A stretch of 10,923 nucleotides of DNA from Moraxellaceae bacterium (GTDB lineage Bacteria; Pseudomonadota; Gammaproteobacteria; Pseudomonadales; Ketobacteraceae), in NCBI GenBank assembly GCA_002402125.1, contig NVVG01000004.1, forward strand, positions 39,036 to 49,958, written 5' to 3'. The position numbers were made by a program, and so were the translations under genes. The notes under the pieces are model-generated. The model had not been told where the DNA came from, ran no database searches, and saw only the letters and a list, made by a program, of their open reading frames with translations. This document shows positions 1-5,948 of this stretch, in pieces (positions within the stretch are counted from its first letter, which is position 1; the number at the start of each line of letters is the position of its first letter).

Positions 1-300
1 GGTAAAAAATTACCCTGGTTAACGCCAGTAGAATGGGAGCACCATTATGGCGTATTACTACGGGCGAAATTGGTCACGTTACAATCCGAGGGTAGGGTAC
101 TGCTGTCTCGTGATCTTCATCATTATACTTTTGCAGAGCTCTATGATGCCTGTTTTTCACAAGCGTTTGTGTTAGGCCTTAGTGGCAGTGAGCTTTGGGA
201 ACAGGGCGTGAACGAGTTGTTTGGGCGGGGTGTGGACGTCATGCAGGAAATGTGGAACGTGCCTCTTGCAACAATGTTTCAATCGCAACGCATGGATTAA
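1..300 (+). CDS. C-terminal fragment, YihY/RNase BN-like family (tentative)
   Basis: An open frame enters from the left edge and ends at TAA 298-300, giving 99 C-terminal residues; the true start lies outside. A TTG at 70 could be read as a start, but the frame is open upstream of it and the sequence there also looks coding. The fragment is soluble, with no membrane segment. A winged-helix-like stretch contains LLSRDLHHYTFAELYDA, and the end has the pattern V..M...W.VPLATMF. This resembles the cytoplasmic tail of long YihY/BrkB-type inner-membrane proteins, historically called RNase BN, where an 'L.RDL..ytl.eLy.a' stretch is followed by a 'PL...L' ending. The membrane domain that would prove this is not in the window, so the assignment rests on a short, poorly conserved tail. 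The gene is convergent with the PilZ-like gene. Confidence 0.5.
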   Translation, partial: GKKLPWLTPVEWEHHYGVLLRAKLVTLQSEGRVLLSRDLHHYTFAELYDACFSQAFVLGLSGSELWEQGVNELFGRGVDVMQEMWNVPLATMFQSQRMD

Positions 301-366
301 TTGACGACATGTAGATATTTTAATTGTAGCTATCAGTAGGGGGCGGCGATCAGTAAGCCCCTGTGG

Positions 367-1956
367 TTAGATTGCACCTTGCAGTTTAAAAAGGTCTATG
401 CATTCCGTTTGTTTTACCGGTGACATTGATGTCGTGGAGTGCCAATTCTGGGTGTTAATTAGATTAACAAGAATGGCTTTTCCGGGGGCTAATAATCCAG
501 AGCTCGCTAAAAGTTGGGTGTTGGTGTCGCCATGTTTATCAATATCGCGAAATAGTAAGGCGGGATAGGTGTTATCAGGGTTGTTTTGCTCTGCAACAAA
601 GGCAGGTTGTGGTGCGGAAAATAGCTTTTTTACACCGCATACCAATTGTCGAGGGCCGCGTTTAGCAGACCATTGGATGATTCCCAAGGTTAATTGCTTT
701 TGATTGTTTATTTTTCGTATTAAACCGACCACTTGGCCATTGCTGGGAGCATCGTTTTCTGGGGTTTTTAAGGTGATGCAAATGCCATCGGTACTTTCGT
801 TTTGTGATAGTCCTATTGAACTATGTTCTACGCTAGTGGGACGTTGCATCATTGTTGCTTGATGGCGAGCGCTTGGATCTAGTATTTTGTGAATGTCCTT
901 TACACCCCAAATAAAACCGATAGATTCTTTTGTCAGTTCGCGTTTTTCGTTACGCAATGGTTTTTCTGCCCACTGGTGATGTAATAATTGTAGAAAACGA
1001 ATTTTATCTTCGTCACGGGCAGTGCTAGAAAGGCCTGGGATATTCTGAGATTGTCCAGTTTTTATCATTTCGAGCTGGCGATTTATGATGGTTGCCGCAC
1101 CCTGAGGCAAGAGTATTCTCAAACTTGTATGAGGGATTTGGGGTAGTGCCCTTACCGCGATCGGGGGTTTACTACTGTCCAAACGGATGGCAAACCCATA
1201 GTTGAATGCGGGTAATGCTTCCGGTTTTTGAATTTCTGCATGCTGTGCAATTCGCCCCGAATAATCAAAAACAGCCCAATGTTTGCCTTGGGTCATCTTG
1301 TAAGGGTCAGCAAGTGCGGTCAGTAGGAGTTGCTTGTATAGACCATCAATACTTTTTGGGCGGGGCGTTGGCGCATTGCTTGGGATGTCCTGGCCAAGAA
1401 AACCTTGCTCTTCAGCGTAAGCATAGAGAAAGTGAATTTCTTGCCATAGCCTAGAGTTTTGCCATTGATTTTGTTCATAGGACTGCAGCATCGATTGCCC
1501 AATGTAATACAGCGCGTTGTAGAGGCTGACCGCTAGACCTTTCTGTTTTTTCTTGGACGCTAAATATCCTAATACAATATGTTTGTAGCTGAAGGCCATT
1601 TCATCGGTAAAGAGCGCCATTTCCATTAAATCATTATCGGTAGGGGGCCGTGTGTAGCGTGATAATGAGTGAAAAGATCGGAAGTAATCGATAAAACGTT
1701 GGAAGGCAAAATGAAACGGGTCGGTAACGCTGTCGCGTTTCGTTACGGCTAACCCTAATCGATTCAACAGCTTAAGCTTATTTTTGGCAAGTGTTAAGGC
1801 ACAGTGGATGTCTGCGTAGGGCAAATCTATGAGTTCTTGCGCAATGTTTTTTTGTGAGGTGTCAAATAGTATGTGCCGTGTATTTTCGACACGGGGAACT
1901 GCCAAGCGCTGACTGGGGAATTGAGTAATATTGTCTACGGTGGTGCTATTTGTCAT
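367..1956 (-). CDS. PilZ-like domain protein, candidate c-di-GMP receptor
   Basis: This 529-residue cytoplasmic protein has no signal peptide or membrane segment. Residues 1-330 are mostly helical in character and match no family I recognise. The C-terminal part looks like a divergent PilZ domain. An RxxxR motif (R335-NEK-R339) is followed by NESTDG at 386-391, fitting the PilZ [D/N]xSxxG signature. A strand pattern then follows (VVGLIR 409-414, LGIIQW 424-429, GVKKLF 441-446), typical of the 'GelvGl...lGvvRW...lGvelL' core of long proteobacterial PilZ proteins. If both motifs are functional, the protein would bind c-di-GMP. The gap between them (about 47 residues) is longer than in YcgR-type PilZ domains, so binding is an inference. 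The start is ATG 1954-1956, with GGAAG about 6 nt upstream and a good promoter further up. It is divergent from the fumarase gene. The target process (motility, adhesion, pili) cannot be read from the sequence. Confidence 0.6.
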   Translation of the reverse strand: MTNSTTVDNITQFPSQRLAVPRVENTRHILFDTSQKNIAQELIDLPYADIHCALTLAKNKLKLLNRLGLAVTKRDSVTDPFHFAFQRFIDYFRSFHSLSRYTRPPTDNDLMEMALFTDEMAFSYKHIVLGYLASKKKQKGLAVSLYNALYYIGQSMLQSYEQNQWQNSRLWQEIHFLYAYAEEQGFLGQDIPSNAPTPRPKSIDGLYKQLLLTALADPYKMTQGKHWAVFDYSGRIAQHAEIQKPEALPAFNYGFAIRLDSSKPPIAVRALPQIPHTSLRILLPQGAATIINRQLEMIKTGQSQNIPGLSSTARDEDKIRFLQLLHHQWAEKPLRNEKRELTKESIGFIWGVKDIHKILDPSARHQATMMQRPTSVEHSSIGLSQNESTDGICITLKTPENDAPSNGQVVGLIRKINNQKQLTLGIIQWSAKRGPRQLVCGVKKLFSAPQPAFVAEQNNPDNTYPALLFRDIDKHGDTNTQLLASSGLLAPGKAILVNLINTQNWHSTTSMSPVKQTECIDLFKLQGAI

Positions 1957-2026
1957 TACCTTCTTCCGATCCGGTTTGGCTGCAAAAAAAACAGTAATTG
2001 AGGCAAAACTGCAGCAAGATGTTCTG

Positions 2027-2055
2027 ATTATAGATAAACCTTGAAGGCGTGTCTC
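2027..2055 (-). promoter_or_regulatory. Probable sigma-70 promoter of the PilZ-like gene
   Basis: On the minus strand a perfect -10 hexamer TATAAT (2032-2027) lies 17 nt downstream of GAGACA (2055-2050), which matches four of six bases of the -35 consensus. The predicted start, near 2020, would leave a leader of about 60 nt before the ATG at 1956. No other hexamer pair in this intergenic region is as good on the minus strand. Confidence 0.55.
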
Positions 2056-2131
2056 CTTATTAATTGTCCGTTTTTTAGTCTATTTGAGTTGAGTTATATA
2101 ACTTCGACACATAACAGCGTCCTTTTATGTG

Positions 2132-2150
2132 CAAATACGGTCAAATACGG
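2132..2150 (+). repeat. Tandem direct repeat CAAATACGG x2, 10-bp period
   Basis: CAAATACGG occurs at 2132-2140 and again at 2142-2150, identical over nine bases. The copies are one helical turn apart, so two protein subunits could bind side by side on the same DNA face. It lies about 80 bp upstream of the likely -10 of the fumarase gene, a normal activator position. Confidence 0.8.
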
Positions 2151-2230
2151 GGGCTTTTAATAAGCGCACAGAGTCACAGGCTAATTTTGTTAGTCTGCTC
2201 GGCTAACTTTCTTGGCGGGGGGCGGTGGTG

Positions 2231-2249
2231 TACAATCTGCATCAGATTG
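2231..2249 (+). promoter_or_regulatory. Fumarase -10 candidate overlapped by an operator-like palindrome
   Basis: TACAAT at 2231-2236 matches five of six bases of the -10 consensus. No good -35 lies 16-18 nt upstream, which would suit an activator-dependent promoter. A perfect inverted repeat, CAATCTG (2233-2239) and CAGATTG (2243-2249) around CAT, starts inside the -10 and covers the expected start site, a classic repressor position. The promoter call is tentative; the inverted repeat itself is certain. Confidence 0.4.
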
Positions 2250-2288
2250 GGTGAACCCTAGCGTATTTAAAAACATTGAGAGGCTTTA

Positions 2289-3809
2289 ATGGCTGTTATC
2301 CGCGAACAAGACTTTATTCAAAGTATTGCTGATGGTCTGCAATACATATCTTATTACCACCCTAAAGATTTCATCGATGCGATTACCGCAGCCTATGAAA
2401 AAGAAGAGTCCAAAGCCGCAAAGGATGCCATGGCACAGATTCTTATTAATTCGCGTATGTGTGCAGAGGGTAAACGCCCGCTGTGCCAAGATACCGGTAT
2501 CGTGACGGTATTCTTAAAAATAGGGATGAATATCCAATGGGATACGGATAAGAGTGTTGCTGATCTTGTTAATGAAGGAGTGCGCCAGGCCTATTTACAC
2601 CCTGATAATGTACTAAGAGCCTCCATTTTAGAAGACCCTGCCGGAGCGCGTAGAAATACCAAAGACAATACCCCTGCGACTATTCACTTTGATGTCGTGC
2701 CAGGTGATACGGTAGAAATCACCTTGGCGGCAAAAGGCGGCGGTTCGGAAAATAAGAGTAAATTGGTGATGCTCAACCCTAGCGATAGCATTGTTGATTG
2801 GGTTCTCAAGACGGTGCCTACAATGGGCGCTGGCTGGTGCCCGCCGGGTATGCTTGGCATAGGTATAGGCGGCACTGCGGAAAAGGCCATGTTATTGGCA
2901 AAAGAGTCTTTAATGGACCCCGTCAATATCCAGGAACTTATTGAGCGTGGACCCTCCAATCGAGTAGAAGAGTTGCGTTTGGAATTATACGAGAAGGTCA
3001 ATGGTTTAGGTATTGGTGCTCAAGGACTTGGCGGATTAACAACAGTCTTGGATATCAAAATAAAGGACTACCCCACACACGCAGCTTCGTTGCCTGTTGC
3101 CATGATCCCAAACTGTGCCGCGACACGCCATGTTCATTTTACTTTGGACGGATCTGGTCCAGTGGAGCTTACTCCCCCTAAACTTGAAGATTGGCCAGAA
3201 ATTGCCTTGGATGGCGGTGAAGGTTCGCGCCGTGTCAACCTTGATACATTAACGCCAGAAGATGTTAAGGATTGGAAAATAGGGGAAACCTTATTGTTAT
3301 CGGGCAAAATGCTCACCGGACGGGATGCTGCCCATAAGCGTATGGTTGAACTGTTCGAGAAGGGAGAGCCCCTACCGGAAAGTGTAGATTTCACCAATAA
3401 GTTTATTTATTACGTAGGACCTGTAGACCCGGTGCGAGATGAGGCTGTAGGGCCTGCTGGTCCTACTACATCAACACGTATGGATAAGTTTACCGATGCA
3501 ATGTTAGAAAACACTGGGTTGATTGGCATGATCGGAAAAGCGGAGCGCGGCCCCGAAGCGTTAGCAGCGATTAAAAAACATCAGTCAGTATACCTGATGG
3601 CCGTTGGTGGAGCAGCCTATTTGGTATCTAAAGCCATCAAGAAAGCGCGAGTTGTGGCATTTGAAGATATGGGAATGGAAGCCATTCATGAATTCGTAGT
3701 AGAAGATATGCCGGTTACCGTTGCCGCCGATGTGAATGGCGAGTCTATTCATAATATCGCCCCCAAAATCTGGCAGAAAAAGATTGGAATTATTCCTATC
3801 AAAGATTAA
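2289..3809 (+). CDS. fumA: Fumarate hydratase, class I ([4Fe-4S])
   Basis: Catalyses reversible hydration of fumarate to L-malate in the TCA cycle, in the cytoplasm. The 506-residue length fits the single-chain class I (FumA/FumB) enzymes, with the N-terminal (alpha) and C-terminal (beta) regions fused. Three cysteines in the expected contexts can ligate the oxygen-sensitive [4Fe-4S] cluster: C66 in RPLCQDTG, C184 in GAGWCPPGMLGIGIGGT and C276 in PNCAATRHVHF. The beta region shows KMLTGRDAAHKRM (340-352) and GPAGPTTSTRMDKF (389-402). ATG 2289 has TGAGAGG 5 nt upstream, and the protein begins directly with the family's N-terminus, so no other start is needed. It is monocistronic, with its own terminator at 3855. 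I see no class II fumC in the window. The enzyme class is very sure; the symbol follows the E. coli class I enzyme, and some genomes name it differently. Confidence 0.96.
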   Translation: MAVIREQDFIQSIADGLQYISYYHPKDFIDAITAAYEKEESKAAKDAMAQILINSRMCAEGKRPLCQDTGIVTVFLKIGMNIQWDTDKSVADLVNEGVRQAYLHPDNVLRASILEDPAGARRNTKDNTPATIHFDVVPGDTVEITLAAKGGGSENKSKLVMLNPSDSIVDWVLKTVPTMGAGWCPPGMLGIGIGGTAEKAMLLAKESLMDPVNIQELIERGPSNRVEELRLELYEKVNGLGIGAQGLGGLTTVLDIKIKDYPTHAASLPVAMIPNCAATRHVHFTLDGSGPVELTPPKLEDWPEIALDGGEGSRRVNLDTLTPEDVKDWKIGETLLLSGKMLTGRDAAHKRMVELFEKGEPLPESVDFTNKFIYYVGPVDPVRDEAVGPAGPTTSTRMDKFTDAMLENTGLIGMIGKAERGPEALAAIKKHQSVYLMAVGGAAYLVSKAIKKARVVAFEDMGMEAIHEFVVEDMPVTVAADVNGESIHNIAPKIWQKKIGIIPIKD

Positions 3810-3854
3810 TGCCGCGGCTAAACAATAGCTTGTACTGTACAAAGTAAGACAAAG

Positions 3855-3881
3855 AACCCCAGCTATCGGCCGGGGTTTTTT
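3855..3881 (+). terminator. Rho-independent terminator of the fumarase gene
   Basis: The stem AACCCC (3855-3860) pairs with GGGGTT (3872-3877). Two further inner pairs form beyond one A-C mismatch, closing a TATCG loop. A run of six T follows from 3876. It lies about 45 nt after the fumarase stop and separates it from the receiver gene. Confidence 0.85.
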
Positions 3882-4000
3882 GTGGCAGGCTAAAAAATCA
3901 GTAAATAGTCAAATTCTATAAAGGGTCGATTTTTGATTATATATGCCAAAAAAACCCTAGAGAACTTATAAAAAACACGGAATATTTGGATACCGGTCTA

Positions 4001-4037
4001 TACTGAAAATTACCAGTTTAGAATTAGTGTTTCAGTA
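4001..4037 (+). repeat. 8-bp inverted repeat just upstream of the receiver gene
   Basis: TACTGAAA (4001-4008) and TTTCAGTA (4030-4037) are perfect inverted copies around a 21-nt loop, ending 9 nt before the AAAGG ribosome binding site of the next gene. It could be an operator or a leader hairpin. There is no T-run, so it is not a terminator. Confidence 0.6.
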
Positions 4038-4056
4038 GAATATATAAAGGTAACTT

Positions 4057-4422
4057 ATGTCCATACCATTGCTTATATGTGATGACTCTGCGATGGCCCG
4101 AAAGCAAGTGAAACGGGCAATACCAGACGGTTGGGATGTTGATATCACCATGACGGTTAACGGCGTGGAAGGTATTGAAGCAATACGTGCTGGCAAGGGC
4201 GAGATGGTATTTTTGGATCTGACGATGCCCGAATTGGATGGTTATGGCGTGTTAGAAAAGGTCAAAGCCGAAGGCCATAAATCCATTATTATAGTGATTT
4301 CAGCAGATATTCAACCGGAGGCCAGAGAGCGGGTAATGGCGCTAGGAGCCTTAGATTTTGTTAAAAAGCCCATCGATGGAAAAAAGCTATCGGACGTACT
4401 CGCTAAATATGGCTTGTTATGA
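4057..4422 (+). CDS. Single-domain CheY-like response regulator
   Basis: This 121-residue protein is a receiver domain only, with no DNA-binding or enzymatic output. The acidic pocket is D9-D10 (ICDDS), the phospho-acceptor is D54 in VFLDLTMPELDGYG, the switch Ser is S82 (VISAD), and the conserved lysine is K104 in FVKKP. It should therefore be phosphorylated by a histidine kinase and act by protein contact. ATG 4057 has AAGG 6 nt upstream. Its stop overlaps the start of the CheC-like gene (ATGA at 4419-4422), so the two are co-translated and the CheC-like protein is its likely phosphatase. No histidine kinase, flagellar or chemoreceptor gene lies in the window, so I do not call it cheY. Partner and output are unknown. 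Confidence 0.92.
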   Translation: MSIPLLICDDSAMARKQVKRAIPDGWDVDITMTVNGVEGIEAIRAGKGEMVFLDLTMPELDGYGVLEKVKAEGHKSIIIVISADIQPEARERVMALGALDFVKKPIDGKKLSDVLAKYGLL

Positions 4423-5054
4423 ATGAGGGGGTGGTGCTAACAGAAGATCAAAGAGACTGCCTGCAGGAGATTGTTAATGTTGCAATTGGTCAATCTTGTG
4501 ATTCTTTAGCGCGACATTTGAAAGTTTTTGTCCACCTTTCAGTACCAAGAATTCGTGTGGTTTCCAAACAATCGTTAAGTGTCGAATTGGCCTCTTTTGT
4601 TGGCTGTGTCGGTGCCAAAGTGTCAGGGGTTAGTCAGAGTTTTTTTCAAGTTAACGTTGCTCCGGACATTAGCGGGCAAACGTTTATTATTTTTAACGAT
4701 TTCTCTCTAAGAGAATTGGCCGGATTACTAGAATATGAAGGTGAACTCACTGATGCAGTAGAAAAAAAGTTGTTGATGGATATTGCTAACCTTCTTATTG
4801 AAACCTGTGTGAGTCGAATTGGCCAACAAATCAATACCGGATTGTCATATTCAGACCCAACAGTATTGGGGCAACATATTCTCATTGATGATTTGTTTGA
4901 TCAGAAGAAACTAGGTTGGGAAGATGCGTTGTTGGTGGAGATTTCCTATACGTTAGAAAATAGTCCATTTAACTGTTCGATGTTTTTGCTGATGCCCTGT
5001 GAGTCAATCGTCGTGTTGAAGGGGAAGTTAGATGTGTTGTTGGAAGGGTTATAA
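4419..5054 (+). CDS. CheC-family phospho-receiver phosphatase
   Basis: This 211-residue cytoplasmic protein belongs to the CheC/CheX/FliY phosphatase family, which removes phosphate from CheY-type receivers. The family consensus [D/S]x3Ex2Nx22P is met exactly at the first site: D13, E17, N20 and P43. A second copy, expected from the CheC pseudo-twofold repeat, has D121, N124 and P147 at the right spacing. There Asp replaces the catalytic Glu, and K117 replaces the leading D/S, so this site may be weak or dead. ATG 4419 overlaps the stop of the receiver gene and has no clear Shine-Dalgarno, consistent with translational coupling. GTG codons at 4431 and 4434 lie too close to the GAGGGG at 4425-4430 to be better starts. 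The obvious substrate is the adjacent receiver. CheD, the usual CheC partner in Bacillus, is not present here. Confidence 0.85.
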   Translation: MNEGVVLTEDQRDCLQEIVNVAIGQSCDSLARHLKVFVHLSVPRIRVVSKQSLSVELASFVGCVGAKVSGVSQSFFQVNVAPDISGQTFIIFNDFSLRELAGLLEYEGELTDAVEKKLLMDIANLLIETCVSRIGQQINTGLSYSDPTVLGQHILIDDLFDQKKLGWEDALLVEISYTLENSPFNCSMFLLMPCESIVVLKGKLDVLLEGL

Positions 5055-5084
5055 ACATTCGATGTCAAGTGTTAAGTGTTTAAT

Positions 5085-5750
5085 TTATTCCAACGTAACA
5101 ATTATTGACAGGGCTCCCATAAGTTCGTGTAATTGAAATTCTTTGCCAGAAATGACCCCTTCACTCTCCCGAATCGATTTAGCTCTGTCAGTATTTTCAT
5201 ATCTATTATGACAGTCTATGCATGTTTTCTCTGTGGCAGTGTCTGCACTGAGATATCTTAAGATGGCCTTTCCGTCCACAATAGTTTCTTCAGCGTATGG
5301 CTTCCATTCAATATCTTTATAGGGTATGCCTGAGTTTAACGCGTCGAGTTGTTGTTGCTCGAGGGCATTCCAACCTTCGGTTTCAAAATTATCACTTAAC
5401 CCGCGTTGCTCATTTAGGTTCCATTTGCTGCGTAGCGAAAAGGAAAAACCTGGTGGCACCTCAGACCGTTGACCATAGAATTTGATGTAATTATCTACAT
5501 CATGGATGAATTGTGCGGGCAATGGTGTGAACCTCTTATTGTCCACGTTATCAAATAGGGTATCTTCGCTATCGCTCTGTAGCTTGCTAATTATCTGTTT
5601 TGTGTACATGGCCCGTATAGCTCTCACCATAAAATCAACGGTCTCTGCGACTTTGTAGGCGGCAGAGCTTGTATCGACAGTTTCGGCGTTAGCGTTCGAA
5701 CTAACAAGCAACAGGTTCGCTAGCAACAGTATTACGATAGGTAGTTTCAT
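5085..5750 (-). CDS. Exported single-haem protein, Tll0287-like (DUF3365) domain
   Basis: This 221-residue protein starts with a signal peptide: MK, a hydrophobic core at 3-17, and a probable cleavage after ANA at 20-22. It has no later membrane segment, so it should be a soluble periplasmic protein. One c-type haem motif, CIDCH (177-181), sits late in the chain. The segment before it (PYAEETIVDGKAILRYLSAD, 151-170) and the ending ELMGALSIIV fit the Tll0287-like/DUF3365 haem sensor domain, normally the extracytoplasmic sensing part of histidine kinases, chemoreceptors or GGDEF proteins. Here the polypeptide stops where a membrane helix and output domain would follow. It probably senses redox state or a small gas, or carries electrons; the ligand is unknown. 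ATG 5750 is preceded by AGGTGA 9 nt upstream. It converges on the CheC-like gene with only 30 bp between the stops. Confidence 0.8.
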   Translation of the reverse strand: MKLPIVILLLANLLLVSSNANAETVDTSSAAYKVAETVDFMVRAIRAMYTKQIISKLQSDSEDTLFDNVDNKRFTPLPAQFIHDVDNYIKFYGQRSEVPPGFSFSLRSKWNLNEQRGLSDNFETEGWNALEQQQLDALNSGIPYKDIEWKPYAEETIVDGKAILRYLSADTATEKTCIDCHNRYENTDRAKSIRESEGVISGKEFQLHELMGALSIIVTLE

Positions 5751-5915
5751 GGATAAAATTCACCTGTAGGCGCTAGAATATAATGCCATTTTTTGGGGGG
5801 AGGGCTGGCGTGTTTGCTTGAGTCTATTACTGCCTGGTATGGGTTTAAAACAGGGCTAGTGTAACGATAGTAGAGGGGTGCCTGTTTGTCTTATACCCAA
5901 AATTATGCTGCTTAT

Positions 5916-5948
5916 ATGCGAACGAAATAATAGGATGCGAACGTAATA
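5916..5948 (-). repeat. Direct repeat just after the gcdH stop
   Basis: ATGCGAACGAAATA (5916-5929) and ATGCGAACGTAATA (5935-5948) match at 13 of 14 bases with a 19-bp period. They abut the stop codon of the glutaryl-CoA dehydrogenase gene, in its 3' untranslated region. They may be a small duplication or protein sites; there is no hairpin. Confidence 0.75.

Larger units (their letters stand above)
1957..2288. promoter_or_regulatory. Divergent regulatory region, PilZ-like gene / fumarase
   Basis: This 332-base gene-free stretch separates two divergent genes and carries several symmetric or repeated elements. There is a 12-bp palindrome AGTTATATAACT at 2092-2103. An inverted repeat CACATAA/TTATGTG sits at 2108-2114 and 2125-2131. 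CAAATACGG is repeated in tandem at 2132-2140 and 2142-2150. GGCTAA occurs at 2179-2184 and 2201-2206, with a related inverted TTAGTC at 2191-2196. An inverted repeat CAATCTG/CAGATTG lies at 2233-2249. The minus-strand promoter occupies 2027-2055 and a -10-like TACAAT for the fumarase lies at 2231-2236. The density of sites suggests that one or more regulators bind here; none matches a consensus I can name with confidence. No small ORF is convincing. Confidence 0.6.

Noticed and set aside
70..300. A short gene starting at TTG 70.
   Set aside because: The frame is open to the window edge and the upstream codons look coding, so this is the end of a longer gene.
332..361. GGGGC/GCCCC hairpin and ATCAGTA direct repeats between the first two genes, as a terminator.
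   Set aside because: There is no T-run on either strand and the loop is long; the repeat is only seven bases.
2132..2150. A CRP-type site, because TGTG precedes the first CAAATACGG.
   Set aside because: The second half does not fit TCACA at the right spacing.
2286..2489. Minus-strand frame with a Phe/Gly-rich hydrophobic stretch over the fumarase start.
   Set aside because: It is antisense to the conserved fumarase N-terminus, with no ribosome binding site or known domain.
3999..4004. TATACT as a -10 of the receiver gene promoter.
   Set aside because: No acceptable -35 hexamer lies 16-18 nt upstream, and sigma-28 and sigma-54 patterns are also absent.
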